Shown here piece after piece: positions 16,447-25,474 of a DNA stretch of 64,000 bases. Every line of letters begins with the position of its first letter. Positions within the stretch are counted from its first letter, which is position 1. A program made the translations under genes and the position numbers. Source of the DNA: CAWDVB01 sp963824105 (GTDB lineage: Bacteria > Actinomycetota > Actinomycetes > Propionibacteriales > Nocardioidaceae); NCBI GenBank assembly GCA_963824105.1, contig CAWGNN010000001.1:1-64000 (forward strand). The letters run 5' to 3'. Below the pieces are notes generated by a model, which was not told the origin of the DNA, searched no databases, and was given only the letters and a program-made list of their open reading frames with translations.

Positions 16447-19287
16447 ATGAGCGACCAAGAGAACCTGGCAGGCACCTTCGAAGGCGACCTGACCACAGCC
16501 CCCGCATCGTCGGAGACGACGGCCGCATCACCGGACTCCTCCACGCAGGAGTCCGCGCAGGCCGCGGCGAAGAAGACCACCGCCAAGAAGACCGCGGCGA
16601 AGAAGACCACGGCCAAGAAGGCCGCAGCGAAGAAGACCACCGCCAAGAAGGCCGCGGCGAAGAAGACCACGGCGAAGAAGACGACCGCCAAGAAGGCAGC
16701 CGAGAGCAGCTCCGAGGGGTCGGGGCCCGAGGAAGCGGCCCCTGTCGAGCCCTCTGGTGAGCAGCCGAAGCGGACTCGCAAGCCCACCAAGAAGGCGTCG
16801 GCCACCGAGGCCTCGGCATCGCCCGCGATCGCCCCGCTGTTCCAGGCGCCGGAGTCTGTCCCCGCCACCGCCGCCTCCGCCGAGTCGGAGAAGGCCGGCA
16901 CGACCGAGAAGACCGGTAAGACCGCACAGTCCCCCAAGTCCACGAAGTCGACCAAGTCGCCCAGATCCACCGAGTCCGAGAAGTCGTCCGCCGGTGACGG
17001 GGCCTCGTCAGCCGACGACGAGTCCGGCGAAGACAACGGGGAGACCGGCACCGGCGCACGGCGTCGCCGACGCCGCGGCGGCCGTCGACGCCGTAAGGGC
17101 GCTGGCGACACCACGGATGCTCGAGACGACGAGTCGGACGACGAGGACACCGAGAACGGTGGCGCGGGCGAGTCAGCATCCAGCCACCGCCGCCGCCGCC
17201 GGGTCCGGGCCGGTGACTCCTCCGGGAACGCCACCTCGGGTGACCCCGAGAACACCGTGACGCGAGTGCGCAAGGGGCGTTCCGCGGAGGACGAGATCAC
17301 CGGGTTCAGCGGTTCCACCCGGCTGGAGGCCAAGAAGCAGCGCCGCCGGGAGGGCCGTGAAGCTGGTCGCCGGCGCGCACCAATCATCAGTGAGGCCGAG
17401 TTCCTGGCCCGCCGCGAGTCGGTGGACCGGGCGATGGTGGTGCGGCAGCGCGGAGACCTCACCCAGATCGCCGTGCTGGAGGACAAGGTCCTCGTCGAGC
17501 ACTACGTCGCCCGTGAGTCACAGACGTCGCTGATCGGCAACGTCTACCTCGGTCGAGTTCAGAACGTGCTCCCCTCGATGGAGGCGGCCTTCATCGATAT
17601 CGGCCGTGGCCGCAACGCCGTCCTCTACGCCGGCGAGGTCAACTGGGACAACTTCGGGGTCAAGGACGCCAAGGACCGGCGGATCGAAGACGTGCTGAAG
17701 TCCGGCCAGAGCGTGCTTGTGCAGGTCACCAAGGACCCGATCGGGCACAAGGGAGCCCGGCTGACCAGCCAGATCAGCCTTCCCGGCCGTTTCCTGGTCT
17801 ACGTCCCGGACGGGACGACCAGCGGCATCTCCCGCAAGCTCCCCGACTCAGAGCGCTCCCGGCTCAAAGCGCTGCTGAAGGAGATCGTTCCTGACACCGC
17901 CGGCGTCATCGTGCGTACCGCCGCCGAGGGGGCCTCGGAGGATGAGCTCACCCACGACGTGGCGCGCCTGAAGGCACGCTGGGAGGACGTCGAGTCCAAG
18001 TCGACCTCCGACAAGTCTCCTCAGCTGCTCTACTCCGAGCCCGACCTCACCTTGAAGGTCGTCCGGGACCTGTTCACCGAGGACTTCGGAACGCTGACCG
18101 TGGAGGGCGAAGAGGCCTGGGCGATGGTCAAGGAGTACGTCGAGCACGTCGCTCCGGACCTGACCGACCGGCTCAAGAGGCACGACGCCGACGGCAAGGA
18201 CGTGTTCGCAGCCCACCGCATCGACGAGCAGATCGCCAAGGCTCTCGAGCGCAAGGTGTGGCTGCCCTCCGGCGGCTCGCTGATCATCGACCGCACCGAG
18301 GCGATGACCGTCGTCGACGTCAACACCGGCAAGTTCACCGGCTCGGGCGGCAACCTCGAGGAGACGGTCACCAAGAACAACCTCGAGGCCGCCGAGGAGA
18401 TCGTCCGGCAACTGCGCCTGCGCGACATCGGCGGGATCATCGTCATCGACTTCATCGACATGGTCCTGGAGAACAACCGTGATCTGGTGCTGCGACGGCT
18501 CGTGGAGTGCCTGGGACGGGACCGCACCCGCCACCAGGTCGCCGAGGTGACATCACTGGGACTGGTGCAGATGACCCGGAAGCGGATCGGCACCGGGCTC
18601 CTGGAGGCATTCAGCGAGAACTGCGAGGTGTGCGCCGGGCGCGGCCTGATCGTGCACCACGAGCCCGTGGAGTCCCAGCGCAAGCCCGAGGAGGAGCCTC
18701 GCAAGTCGACGTCGAGTCGGCGTGGCCGCTCGCGTGGCAAGGCCGCGGAGGTCGCCAAGGTGCCATCACCCGCCGACGTGGCGGCAATGGCCCAGCAGCA
18801 CCATGAGGATGACGAGGCACCCTCCGAGGAGCTCGACTCCGAGGATTCCCTGGACCCGCTCGCCGTGGTCGCGATCGATCCGAGCTCCGACGAGACCGAC
18901 GAGCCCGACGAGCCCGACGAGACCGACGAGATCGACACCGAGGACCTTCCCGAGCGAGACGGTGACTCCTCGGTGAACTTCGATGTCACCGCCCTCGAGC
19001 CGTTCGATCAAGACGCCAGACCTGTGGTTACCTCGGTGCGCCGTACCGCCGCCCGACGCGCCGCGGGGCCCCCGGTGGCCGTCTTGGCCGCCCCCGTCGA
19101 CGTGACGGAGAAGGACGGTGCGGAAGATGCCTTCGACGACGGCCACAACGGGCCGGAGGAGTCCCAGGACGCCGTGGCTCACGATGGGGCGGTCTCCGGA
19201 GGGGCGGGGGAGAGCGAAGACGCAGACTCCTCGGTCGAGGTGACCGTGCACGTACCGATCAAGAAGAAGGGCGCGCGCAAGCGTTAG
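16447..19287 (+). CDS. rne: ribonuclease E/G family endoribonuclease
   Basis: The main endonuclease for mRNA decay and rRNA processing. The 946-residue product starts with about 330 residues of disordered sequence: a Lys/Ala/Thr repeat at 38-84 and an Arg-rich block. The catalytic core follows: S1 domain from about 362, metal-binding aspartates in VDVNTG (Asp624) and IDFIDM (Asp668), and the zinc link Cys726/Cys729 that joins dimers. An acidic region and a basic end follow the core. Actinobacterial RNase E carries its scaffold parts on both sides of the core, as here. GGGAGAG precedes ATG 16447. It heads the rplU-rpmA-obg block. Confidence 0.94.
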   Translation: MSDQENLAGTFEGDLTTAPASSETTAASPDSSTQESAQAAAKKTTAKKTAAKKTTAKKAAAKKTTAKKAAAKKTTAKKTTAKKAAESSSEGSGPEEAAPVEPSGEQPKRTRKPTKKASATEASASPAIAPLFQAPESVPATAASAESEKAGTTEKTGKTAQSPKSTKSTKSPRSTESEKSSAGDGASSADDESGEDNGETGTGARRRRRRGGRRRRKGAGDTTDARDDESDDEDTENGGAGESASSHRRRRRVRAGDSSGNATSGDPENTVTRVRKGRSAEDEITGFSGSTRLEAKKQRRREGREAGRRRAPIISEAEFLARRESVDRAMVVRQRGDLTQIAVLEDKVLVEHYVARESQTSLIGNVYLGRVQNVLPSMEAAFIDIGRGRNAVLYAGEVNWDNFGVKDAKDRRIEDVLKSGQSVLVQVTKDPIGHKGARLTSQISLPGRFLVYVPDGTTSGISRKLPDSERSRLKALLKEIVPDTAGVIVRTAAEGASEDELTHDVARLKARWEDVESKSTSDKSPQLLYSEPDLTLKVVRDLFTEDFGTLTVEGEEAWAMVKEYVEHVAPDLTDRLKRHDADGKDVFAAHRIDEQIAKALERKVWLPSGGSLIIDRTEAMTVVDVNTGKFTGSGGNLEETVTKNNLEAAEEIVRQLRLRDIGGIIVIDFIDMVLENNRDLVLRRLVECLGRDRTRHQVAEVTSLGLVQMTRKRIGTGLLEAFSENCEVCAGRGLIVHHEPVESQRKPEEEPRKSTSSRRGRSRGKAAEVAKVPSPADVAAMAQQHHEDDEAPSEELDSEDSLDPLAVVAIDPSSDETDEPDEPDETDEIDTEDLPERDGDSSVNFDVTALEPFDQDARPVVTSVRRTAARRAAGPPVAVLAAPVDVTEKDGAEDAFDDGHNGPEESQDAVAHDGAVSGGAGESEDADSSVEVTVHVPIKKKGARKR
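16561..16698 (+). repeat. Lys/Ala/Thr coding repeat in RNase E
   Basis: About nine 15-bp units encode AAKKT or TAKKA-like pentapeptides without interruption. Codon choice is GCG/GCC, AAG and ACC/ACG only, so the DNA is also repetitive and prone to length change. The encoded tract is basic and likely binds RNA or membrane lipid. Confidence 0.85.
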
Positions 19288-19332
19288 GAGCCCTTTGCGG
19301 CAGCCGGGGGTCAGAGCGACCGCCCTCCGGTT

Positions 19333-19361
19333 TTGACCCACCCGGTGCGGTTCCGTAGACT
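19333..19361 (+). promoter_or_regulatory. sigma70-type promoter of rplU-rpmA
   Basis: TTGACC (19333-19338) and TAGACT (19356-19361) are separated by exactly 17 bases, the best vegetative promoter in the window. The resulting leader is about 137 bases and holds a 7-bp hairpin, GGTGTGC (19370-19376) with GCACACC (19382-19388), which could be a site for ribosomal-protein feedback. I know of no matching named leader. Confidence 0.65.
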
Positions 19362-19504
19362 TCGTCCTTGGTGTGCGTGCCGCACACCGTTGCGCATGCC
19401 GTCCCACCGCCACCGTCGCAGATCACCTGTGCTCAGGCCGGCGTTCGGGGCAGTGTTCGGGGCGCAGAGTCCGAGTTCTTGTTTTCGAAGGAAGAGAGTC
19501 CGCG

Positions 19505-19816
19505 GTGTACGCGATCGTGCGCAGTGGCGGGAGCCAGCAGAAGGTCTCTGTCGGCGACGTCATCGAGATCGACAAGATTGCCCATCAGGCCGGAGATTCC
19601 GTCAGCCTGCCGGTCCTGCTGATCGTGGATGGGGACAAGGTCACCAGCGACGCCAAGAAGCTCGCGAAGGCCAACGTGACCGTCGAGGTTCTCGGCGCCA
19701 CCAAGGGCCCCAAGGTGACGATCCTGAAGTACAAGAACAAGACCGGCTACCGCAAGCGCATGGGCCACCGTCAGAAGTACACCCAAGTCAAGGTCACCGG
19801 CATCTCCGCCAAGTGA
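19505..19816 (+). CDS. rplU: 50S ribosomal protein L21
   Basis: A 103-residue large-subunit protein that contacts 23S rRNA and L20. The start YAIVRSGGSQQKV and the end KRMGHRQKYTQVKV are family signatures. GTG 19505 has AAGGAAG ten bases upstream; the longer frame from 19373 covers the untranslated leader. It is followed 22 bases later by rpmA, the normal pair. Confidence 0.97.
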   Translation: MYAIVRSGGSQQKVSVGDVIEIDKIAHQAGDSVSLPVLLIVDGDKVTSDAKKLAKANVTVEVLGATKGPKVTILKYKNKTGYRKRMGHRQKYTQVKVTGISAK

Positions 19817-19838
19817 CGTCGAGGATCAAGGACTAGTC

Positions 19839-20096
19839 ATGGCACACAAGAAGGGTGCGGCCTCCAGCAAGAACGGTCGCGACTCGAACGCCCAGCGTCT
19901 GGGCGTCAAGCGCTTCGGCGGTCAGCTGGTCAACGCCGGCGAGATCATCGTGCGACAGCGTGGCACTCACTTCCACCCGGGTGACGGTGTGGGCCGCGGC
20001 AGCGACGACACGCTGTTCGCTCTGCGTCCGGGCAACGTCGAGTTCGGGAGCAGGCGTGGCCGGCGTGTTGTCAACGTGATCCCGACCGCTGAGTGA
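19839..20096 (+). CDS. rpmA: 50S ribosomal protein L27
   Basis: An 85-residue protein whose N-terminal tail reaches the peptidyl transferase centre. It starts directly with AHKKGAASSKNGRDS, so there is no cleaved N-terminal extension of the Firmicutes type. The motif GSIIVRQRGT is seen here as GEIIVRQRGT, then FHPGDGVGRG. It ends at a perfect 14-bp hairpin. Confidence 0.97.
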   Translation: MAHKKGAASSKNGRDSNAQRLGVKRFGGQLVNAGEIIVRQRGTHFHPGDGVGRGSDDTLFALRPGNVEFGSRRGRRVVNVIPTAE

Positions 20097-20118
20097 GCTC
20101 AGCCGGATAACAAGCCTT

Positions 20119-20159
20119 CTCGAGGGGCGCCCTGCTGAGAGAGCGGGGCGCCCCTCGAG
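20119..20159 (+). terminator. hairpin between rpmA and obg
   Basis: CTCGAGGGGCGCCC (20119-20132) pairs perfectly with its complement at 20146-20159 around a 13-base loop. The stem is very stable but no U tract follows. It probably lowers transcription of obg-proB relative to the ribosomal genes. Confidence 0.65.
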
Positions 20160-20215
20160 CATTGTCAAGGCCGATGTGGCACGGCGCCTGCGGTGAGGAA
20201 CGAAAGGAGCACAAC

Positions 20216-21757
20216 ATGGCCGTCCCGACCTTCATCGACGGCGTCGTGCTCCACATCAGTGCTGGGCGTGGCGGCAACGGCGTAGCGTCGGTCCATCGGG
20301 AGAAGTTCAAGCCCCTCGGTGGCCCTGATGGAGGCAACGGTGGCCCCGGGGGGAGTGTGATCCTGCGGGTCGACCCCGACGTGACCACCCTCGTCGACTA
20401 CCACCACGAGTCGAGCAGGCGGGCCGGCCACGGCGGGCACGGTGCCGGCAGCAACCGCAACGGCGCCCACGGCGACGATCTGGTCCTCCCGGTGCCCGAC
20501 GGCACCGTGGTGACCGACGAGGATGGCCAGTTCATCGCCGATCTTGTCGGCGCGGGCACCGAGGTCGTCATCGCCCAGGGTGGCCGCGGCGGGCTTGGGA
20601 ACGCCGCGCTCGCCTCGTCCAAGCGAAGGGCCCCCGGATTCGCGCTCCTGGGGGAGCCCGGCGAGGAGCGGACCATCGGGCTGGAGCTCAAGGTGGTCGC
20701 CGACGTCGGCCTGGTCGGCTTCCCGAGTGCCGGCAAGTCGAGTCTGATCGCTGCCATGTCACGGGCGCGCCCCAAGATCGCCGACTATCCGTTCACCACC
20801 CTGGTCCCGAACCTCGGTGTGGTCACCGCCGGTGACACGACCTTCACGGTCGCCGACGTCCCGGGTCTGATCGAGGGCGCGAGCGAGGGACGTGGGCTGG
20901 GGCATGACTTCCTCCGCCACATCGAGCGCTGCGCCGCCTTGGTGCATGTCATCGACCTGGCGACGATGGAGCCCGGACGGGACCCGCTCTCTGACCTCGA
21001 CGTGATCGAGGCGGAGCTTGCCCGCTACGGCGGTCTGGAGGACCGCCCTCGGATCGTTGCGCTGAACAAGGCCGACGTGCCCGACGGCCGCGAGCTGGCC
21101 GAGATCGTCCACTCCGACCTGGAAGAGCGCGGCATGCCGGTCCTCCTGGTCTCCGCGGCGACCCACGAAGGGCTCAAGGAGCTCGGGTTCGCGATGGCTC
21201 GGGTCGTCGCCGAGCAGCGCGCGTCCCGCCCTGCCCCCGAGCCGGCACGCATCGTGCTACGACCGCGGCCGGTGAGTGGTGGAGACGAGTTCACCGTCGC
21301 GGCAGTCGCAGAGGGCTGGCAGGTGCGCGGCGAGAAGCCGGAGCGATGGGTCCGGCAGACCGACTTCAGCAACGACGAGGCGGTCGGATTCCTCGCCGAC
21401 CGGCTCAACCGGCTCGGTGTGGAGGTCCGACTCGTTGACCTCGGCGCCCGGGAGGGCGACACCGTCGTGATCGGCGGGGGTCCCGACGCCGTCGTCTTCG
21501 ACTTCCGGCCGTCGGTCGAGGCGGGCGCCGAGCTGCTCGGTCGCCGGGGTGAGGACCACCGGTTCGAGGAAGCCAGGCCGGCCGCTCAGCGGAGGCGAGC
21601 CATCGACGAGGCATTCCCGGAGCGAGGCGAGGGCGAGGCCCGGGCCGACGTGGTCCGTCGGCTCTCCTCCGCTGACATCGACGACGAGAGCCCGCAGGCG
21701 CAGGCGTGGGACGGATCGGTCGACTGGGAGGACGACGACCCGGGGGTGGACCGATGA
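20216..21757 (+). CDS. obg: GTPase Obg/CgtA
   Basis: An essential GTPase in 50S ribosome assembly and stress signalling. The 513-residue product has the glycine-rich Obg fold at 1-158 (GGDGGNGGPGG-type segments), the G domain with GFPSAGKSS at 168-176, DVPG and NKAD, then the OCT domain typical of actinobacteria and Firmicutes at about 345-430, and an acidic C-terminal tail. AAAGGAG lies seven bases before ATG 20216. The stop overlaps the proB start (ATGA). Obg next to proB is the common actinobacterial order. Confidence 0.96.
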   Translation: MAVPTFIDGVVLHISAGRGGNGVASVHREKFKPLGGPDGGNGGPGGSVILRVDPDVTTLVDYHHESSRRAGHGGHGAGSNRNGAHGDDLVLPVPDGTVVTDEDGQFIADLVGAGTEVVIAQGGRGGLGNAALASSKRRAPGFALLGEPGEERTIGLELKVVADVGLVGFPSAGKSSLIAAMSRARPKIADYPFTTLVPNLGVVTAGDTTFTVADVPGLIEGASEGRGLGHDFLRHIERCAALVHVIDLATMEPGRDPLSDLDVIEAELARYGGLEDRPRIVALNKADVPDGRELAEIVHSDLEERGMPVLLVSAATHEGLKELGFAMARVVAEQRASRPAPEPARIVLRPRPVSGGDEFTVAAVAEGWQVRGEKPERWVRQTDFSNDEAVGFLADRLNRLGVEVRLVDLGAREGDTVVIGGGPDAVVFDFRPSVEAGAELLGRRGEDHRFEEARPAAQRRRAIDEAFPERGEGEARADVVRRLSSADIDDESPQAQAWDGSVDWEDDDPGVDR

Positions 21758-22878
21758 ACCCCCGTCAGGGCATTCCGCATGCCCGCCGGGTCGTGGTCAA
21801 GGTGGGGTCCTCCTCCCTGACCACGTCGGGCGGAGGGATCGATCCGGCGCGGGTCCGCGCACTGGTCGACGCCCTCGCCGCCAGCCGGGAGAGGGGAGCC
21901 GAAGTCGTCCTGGTGTCGTCGGGTGCCATCGCCGCCGGTCTCGCTCCGCTGGGTCTCGCCAAGAGGCCCCGCGACCTGGCTCGCCAGCAGGCTGCGGCGT
22001 CGGTCGGACAGGGTCTGCTCGTGCACCGCTACACCGAGGAGTTCGCCCGCCACGGGCTGGTGACCGGCCAGGTGCTGCTGACCATCGATGACGTGACTCG
22101 CAGAGGCCACTACCGCAACGCCTATCGGACCTTCGCCAAGCTCCTCGAGCTGGGTGTGGTGCCGGTGGTCAACGAGAACGACACCGTCGCCACCACCGAG
22201 ATCCGCTTCGGCGACAACGACCGGCTAGCCGCGCTGGTGGCACATCTGGTCCACGCCGACCTGCTGCTTCTGCTGAGCGATGTCGACGGCCTCTACGACG
22301 GGAATCCGGGTCGGGGTGACGTGGCGATGTTGACCGATGTGACCGGGGACCACGATCTCGCCAAGGTGAGCATCGGAGCGGTCGGCGCTGCTGGGGTGGG
22401 GACCGGCGGGATGGTCACGAAGATCGAGGCCGCTCGCATCGCTACCGGCGCCGGCATCCCCGTCGTACTCACCTCGGCTGCCAACGCGGCCGGCGCGCTG
22501 TCGGGGGAGCAGGTCGGCACGATGTTCCACTCGACCGGCAAGCGGCGCCCCACCCGGCTGTTGTGGCTTGCCCACGCCACGCAGGGCAAGGGCAGGCTCA
22601 TCCTGGACGACGGGGCGGTGCGGGCCGTCGTGGAGCGGAAGGCCTCACTTCTGCCCGCGGGGATCCGGGAGGTCTCCGGAGCGTTCGAGACCGGCGATCC
22701 GGTGGACCTGGTCGACCCACAGGGCGTCGTCGTGGCACGGGGCTCTGGTCAACTACGACTCGCGCGAGCTGCCTTCGCTGATCGGTCGTTCCACCCGAGA
22801 TCTCGCGCGGGATCTGGGCAGCGCCTACGAGCGAGAAGTCGTCCATCGGGACGATCTGGTGCTGGTCGGCCGGAGTAG
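21754..22878 (+). CDS. proB: glutamate 5-kinase, C-terminal PUA domain out of frame
   Basis: The first step of proline synthesis: phosphorylates glutamate. As read, the protein has 374 residues. The amino-acid-kinase domain is complete (VVVKVGSSSLTT, VNENDTVA, FGDNDRLAA). The PUA domain from about residue 280 starts normally, but after VVVARG near residue 329 the frame is lost. The expected continuation LVNYDSRELP and RSTRDLARDLG is present in the next frame from 22745 and ends at TAG 22880-22882. One extra base lies within 22741-22744. The kinase core could still work, since PUA is dispensable in some ProB. Sequencing error is possible. proA is nearby and intact. Confidence 0.9.
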   Translation: MNPRQGIPHARRVVVKVGSSSLTTSGGGIDPARVRALVDALAASRERGAEVVLVSSGAIAAGLAPLGLAKRPRDLARQQAAASVGQGLLVHRYTEEFARHGLVTGQVLLTIDDVTRRGHYRNAYRTFAKLLELGVVPVVNENDTVATTEIRFGDNDRLAALVAHLVHADLLLLLSDVDGLYDGNPGRGDVAMLTDVTGDHDLAKVSIGAVGAAGVGTGGMVTKIEAARIATGAGIPVVLTSAANAAGALSGEQVGTMFHSTGKRRPTRLLWLAHATQGKGRLILDDGAVRAVVERKASLLPAGIREVSGAFETGDPVDLVDPQGVVVARGSGQLRLARAAFADRSFHPRSRAGSGQRLRARSRPSGRSGAGRPE

Positions 22879-22975
22879 CTAGCCCGGGAAGGTAAAGAAG
22901 CCCTCGTAACCCGGCGGAAGCGTGCGTGGTCGACCACACTGGTGCGTGAACGACACTATGGACAAAGGGGCTCGC

Positions 22976-23329
22976 ATGAGGCAGGGCAATCGCCTGTGGC
23001 ATGTGACGGTGACCGTAGCCGGTGACCGGCTCGAGCCCCGGCTCGTGCGGGCCGCCTTGAACCGGCTCATCGAGAACCAGCCGTTCCTGCACTCGGTGAA
23101 GTACGCCGACGACTGCGCCGAGATCCAGTACTGGGAGGAAGCGAGCAGTCTTCTGGACGCCTCGTCACTCGCGCTCAGGATCTGGGACCAGCACCGCGAC
23201 GTGGCCAGTCTGCCCGCGTGGGAGGTGATCGGCCTCGAGGTCGTCGAGCGCACGGTCTTCCACGCTCGCGCTGAGAAGGACTACTCCACGATCGTCGGCG
23301 TCCGCCACGTCACACCCGTGCCGTTCTGA
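22976..23329 (+). CDS. conserved actinobacterial protein between proB and proA
   Basis: A 117-residue soluble protein without a known domain. It starts RQGNRLWHVTVTVAGDRL and contains NQPFLHSVKYADDCAEIQYW. I recall similar small proteins at this place in other actinobacteria, which supports a real gene. Its layout (strand, paired helices, acidic centre) suggests a small alpha/beta fold. AAAGGGG lies five bases before ATG 22976; GTG 22922 and GTG 22946 are weaker options. Function unknown; its place inside the proline genes does not prove a link to proline. Confidence 0.7.
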   Translation: MRQGNRLWHVTVTVAGDRLEPRLVRAALNRLIENQPFLHSVKYADDCAEIQYWEEASSLLDASSLALRIWDQHRDVASLPAWEVIGLEVVERTVFHARAEKDYSTIVGVRHVTPVPF

Positions 23330-23355
23330 CCGTCGCGCCGGACTAGCCTGGGTGC

Positions 23356-24618
23356 ATGACCGCAGGTTCAGAGGCAGACGACGCCCTCCAGCGCCAGGCC
23401 CTTGCGGCGCGCGAAGCCTCCATCGGCCTCGGCCAGGCGACCTCCGCCCAGAAGGATCGCGCCTTGCACGCCATGGCAAGCGCGCTTGTCGATGCTCAGG
23501 AGGGGATCCTCCAGGCCAACTCCGACGACGTCGAGGCAGCCCGGGAGGCCGGCACTCCTGAGGCGCTGATAGACCGGTTGACCCTGAGCCCGACCCGCAT
23601 CGCGGGGATGGCGGCCGGGCTCCGACAGGTGGCGTCCCTGCCCGATCCGGTCGGAGAGGTCGTGCGAGGCTCGACGCTGCCCAACGGCCTGGAGCTGCGT
23701 CAGGTGCGGGTCCCCTTCGGGGTCGTGGGCATCATCTACGAGGCCCGGCCCAACGTGACCGCGGACGCGGCCGGCATCTGCCTCAAGAGCGGCAACGCCG
23801 TCCTCCTTCGCGGCTCATCCAGTGCCCTGGCCTCCAACACCGTGATCGTCTCCGAGCTCCGCGCGGCGGCCGCGTCCGCAGGGCTGTCCGAGGACGCGGT
23901 TCAGCTGGTGCCGGGGGAGGGGCACGAGCCGGCGAAGTCGTTGATGCGTGCCCGCGGTCTGGTCGATGTCCTGATCCCGCGCGGCGGCGCCGGCCTGATC
24001 CGGTCCGTGGTCGAGGAGTCCATCGTCCCGGTGATCGAGACCGGAGTGGGCAACTGCCACGTCTACGTCGATGCCTCCGCCGATCTGGCACGGGCGGTGG
24101 AGATCGTGCTGAACGCCAAGACCCAGCGCCCCTCGGTCTGCAACGCCGCGGAGTCCCTCCTGGTCCACCGGGACGTGGCCGACACCTTCCTGCCGCTGGT
24201 GACCGCCGCGCTGCGGGAGGCGGGCGTCACCGTCCACGGCGACGAGCGGTTCGCGGCTCACGACGGGGTGGTCCCGGCGACGGAGGAGGACTTCGCCACC
24301 GAGTACCTCAGCCTCGATATCTCGGCCGCCGTGGTCGACGACCTGGATGCCGCAGTTCGGCACATCGCCCGCTTCGGCACCGGACACACCGAGGCGATCT
24401 TGACCAACGACCTGTCGTCCGCGCGGAGGTTCACCGCCTTGGTCGACGCCGCCGCCGTGATGGTCAACGCGTCGACGAGATTCACCGACGGCGAGGAGTT
24501 CGGCTTCGGCGCGGAGATCGGGATCTCGACGCAGAAGCTGCACGCCCGCGGCCCGATGGGGCTGCCCGAGATGACGACGACCAAGTACATCGTCACCGGC
24601 ACGGGCCAGATCCGCTGA
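23356..24618 (+). CDS. proA: glutamate-5-semialdehyde dehydrogenase
   Basis: Reduces glutamyl 5-phosphate with NADPH in proline synthesis. The 420-residue product is of full length and has the ALDH-like fold, with the nucleotide region GIIYEARPNVTADAA and the catalytic cysteine in QRPSVCNAAESLL. ATG 23356 lies six bases after TAGCCT (23344-23349), so the message is probably leaderless. It has its own promoter and is separated from proB by a small gene. Confidence 0.95.
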   Translation: MTAGSEADDALQRQALAAREASIGLGQATSAQKDRALHAMASALVDAQEGILQANSDDVEAAREAGTPEALIDRLTLSPTRIAGMAAGLRQVASLPDPVGEVVRGSTLPNGLELRQVRVPFGVVGIIYEARPNVTADAAGICLKSGNAVLLRGSSSALASNTVIVSELRAAAASAGLSEDAVQLVPGEGHEPAKSLMRARGLVDVLIPRGGAGLIRSVVEESIVPVIETGVGNCHVYVDASADLARAVEIVLNAKTQRPSVCNAAESLLVHRDVADTFLPLVTAALREAGVTVHGDERFAAHDGVVPATEEDFATEYLSLDISAAVVDDLDAAVRHIARFGTGHTEAILTNDLSSARRFTALVDAAAVMVNASTRFTDGEEFGFGAEIGISTQKLHARGPMGLPEMTTTKYIVTGTGQIR

Positions 24619-24692
24619 GGGAGTATCCGAGGTCGTCTCGGGTTGGGCCGGGTCCGGGCTGCCTTGTGGATCGGACACGGTAGGGTACGCGC

Positions 24693-24839
24693 ATGGCGAT
24701 GACGTCCTTTGTGTTCCACGCTGCGCAAGCCGGATCGACCGGGGTCAGCCCCTGGTTCGTCGGCGGCAGCCTGCTCTTCGTGTTCGTGGCGTTGATGGCG
24801 GCGCTGTTGGCATTCGGCGCGGGTCGCGAGCACTCCTGA
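24693..24839 (+). CDS. 48-residue membrane protein upstream of nadD
   Basis: A short gene below usual ORF cut-offs. The protein begins AMTSFVFHAAQAG and has one membrane helix (about 23-43) ending in a short basic tail GREHS. TAGGGT (24681-24686) lies six bases before ATG 24693, the leaderless pattern seen at other genes here. Small one-helix proteins before nadD are seen in other actinobacteria. Its stop overlaps a CTG that opens the apparent nadD frame. Confidence 0.72.
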   Translation: MAMTSFVFHAAQAGSTGVSPWFVGGSLLFVFVALMAALLAFGAGREHS

Positions 24840-24877
24840 CCGCCGTTCTCGACTCATCGACCCCCCGTCGCGTCGGA

Positions 24878-25474
24878 GTGATGGGCGGCACCTTCGACCC
24901 CATCCACCACGGCCACCTGGTTGCCGCGAGTGAGGTCCAGTCGTGGTTCAACCTCGATGAGGTCGTCTTCGTGCCGACCGGGCATCCCTGGCAGAAGGAG
25001 CACCGCGAGGTGTCTCCGGCCGAGGACCGGTACCTGATGACGGTCATCGCGACGGCCTCCAACCCTCGGTTCACCGTCTCGCGTGTCGACATCGACCGCC
25101 CCGGCCCGACGTACACGATCGACACGCTGCGCGACCTGCATCAGCAGGACCCGGACGCCGAGCTCTACTTCATCACCGGCGCGGACGCGCTCGGCGACAT
25201 CTTCACCTGGCGGGACGCCGAGGAGGTGTTCGGTCTGGCCCACTTCGTGGGTTGTACCCGTCCGGGCCATGAGCTCAACCCGGCCACGATCGAGGGGATC
25301 CCGAGCGACCGGCTCACCATCGTGGAGATCCCGGCCCTGGCGATCAGCTCGACCGACTGCCGCGCGCGGCAGGCCAAGGGCGAGCCGGTCTGGTACCTGG
25401 TCCCCGACGGGGTGGTGCAGTACATCACCAAGCACAGGCTCTATCTCGATGCTGCAGGCGGAGGCGCCGCATGA
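24878..25474 (+). CDS. nadD: nicotinate-nucleotide adenylyltransferase
   Basis: Makes deamido-NAD from nicotinate mononucleotide and ATP. The product shows GGTFDPIHHGH (ATP site) and ISSTDCR near the end. The first ATG/GTG in frame is GTG 24878, which gives 198 residues starting VMGG. The family normally has a short lead such as RRVGVMGG, and this DNA does encode TPRRVG directly upstream. That frame stays open back to CTG 24836, which overlaps the stop of the previous gene. So the true start may be a CTG. The stop overlaps rsfS (ATGA). Confidence 0.93.
   Translation: MMGGTFDPIHHGHLVAASEVQSWFNLDEVVFVPTGHPWQKEHREVSPAEDRYLMTVIATASNPRFTVSRVDIDRPGPTYTIDTLRDLHQQDPDAELYFITGADALGDIFTWRDAEEVFGLAHFVGCTRPGHELNPATIEGIPSDRLTIVEIPALAISSTDCRARQAKGEPVWYLVPDGVVQYITKHRLYLDAAGGGAA

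Noticed and set aside
19362..19504. Named riboswitch or L21 leader before rplU
   Set aside because: Only one short hairpin is visible; it does not match a leader motif that I can name, so it is mentioned only with the promoter.
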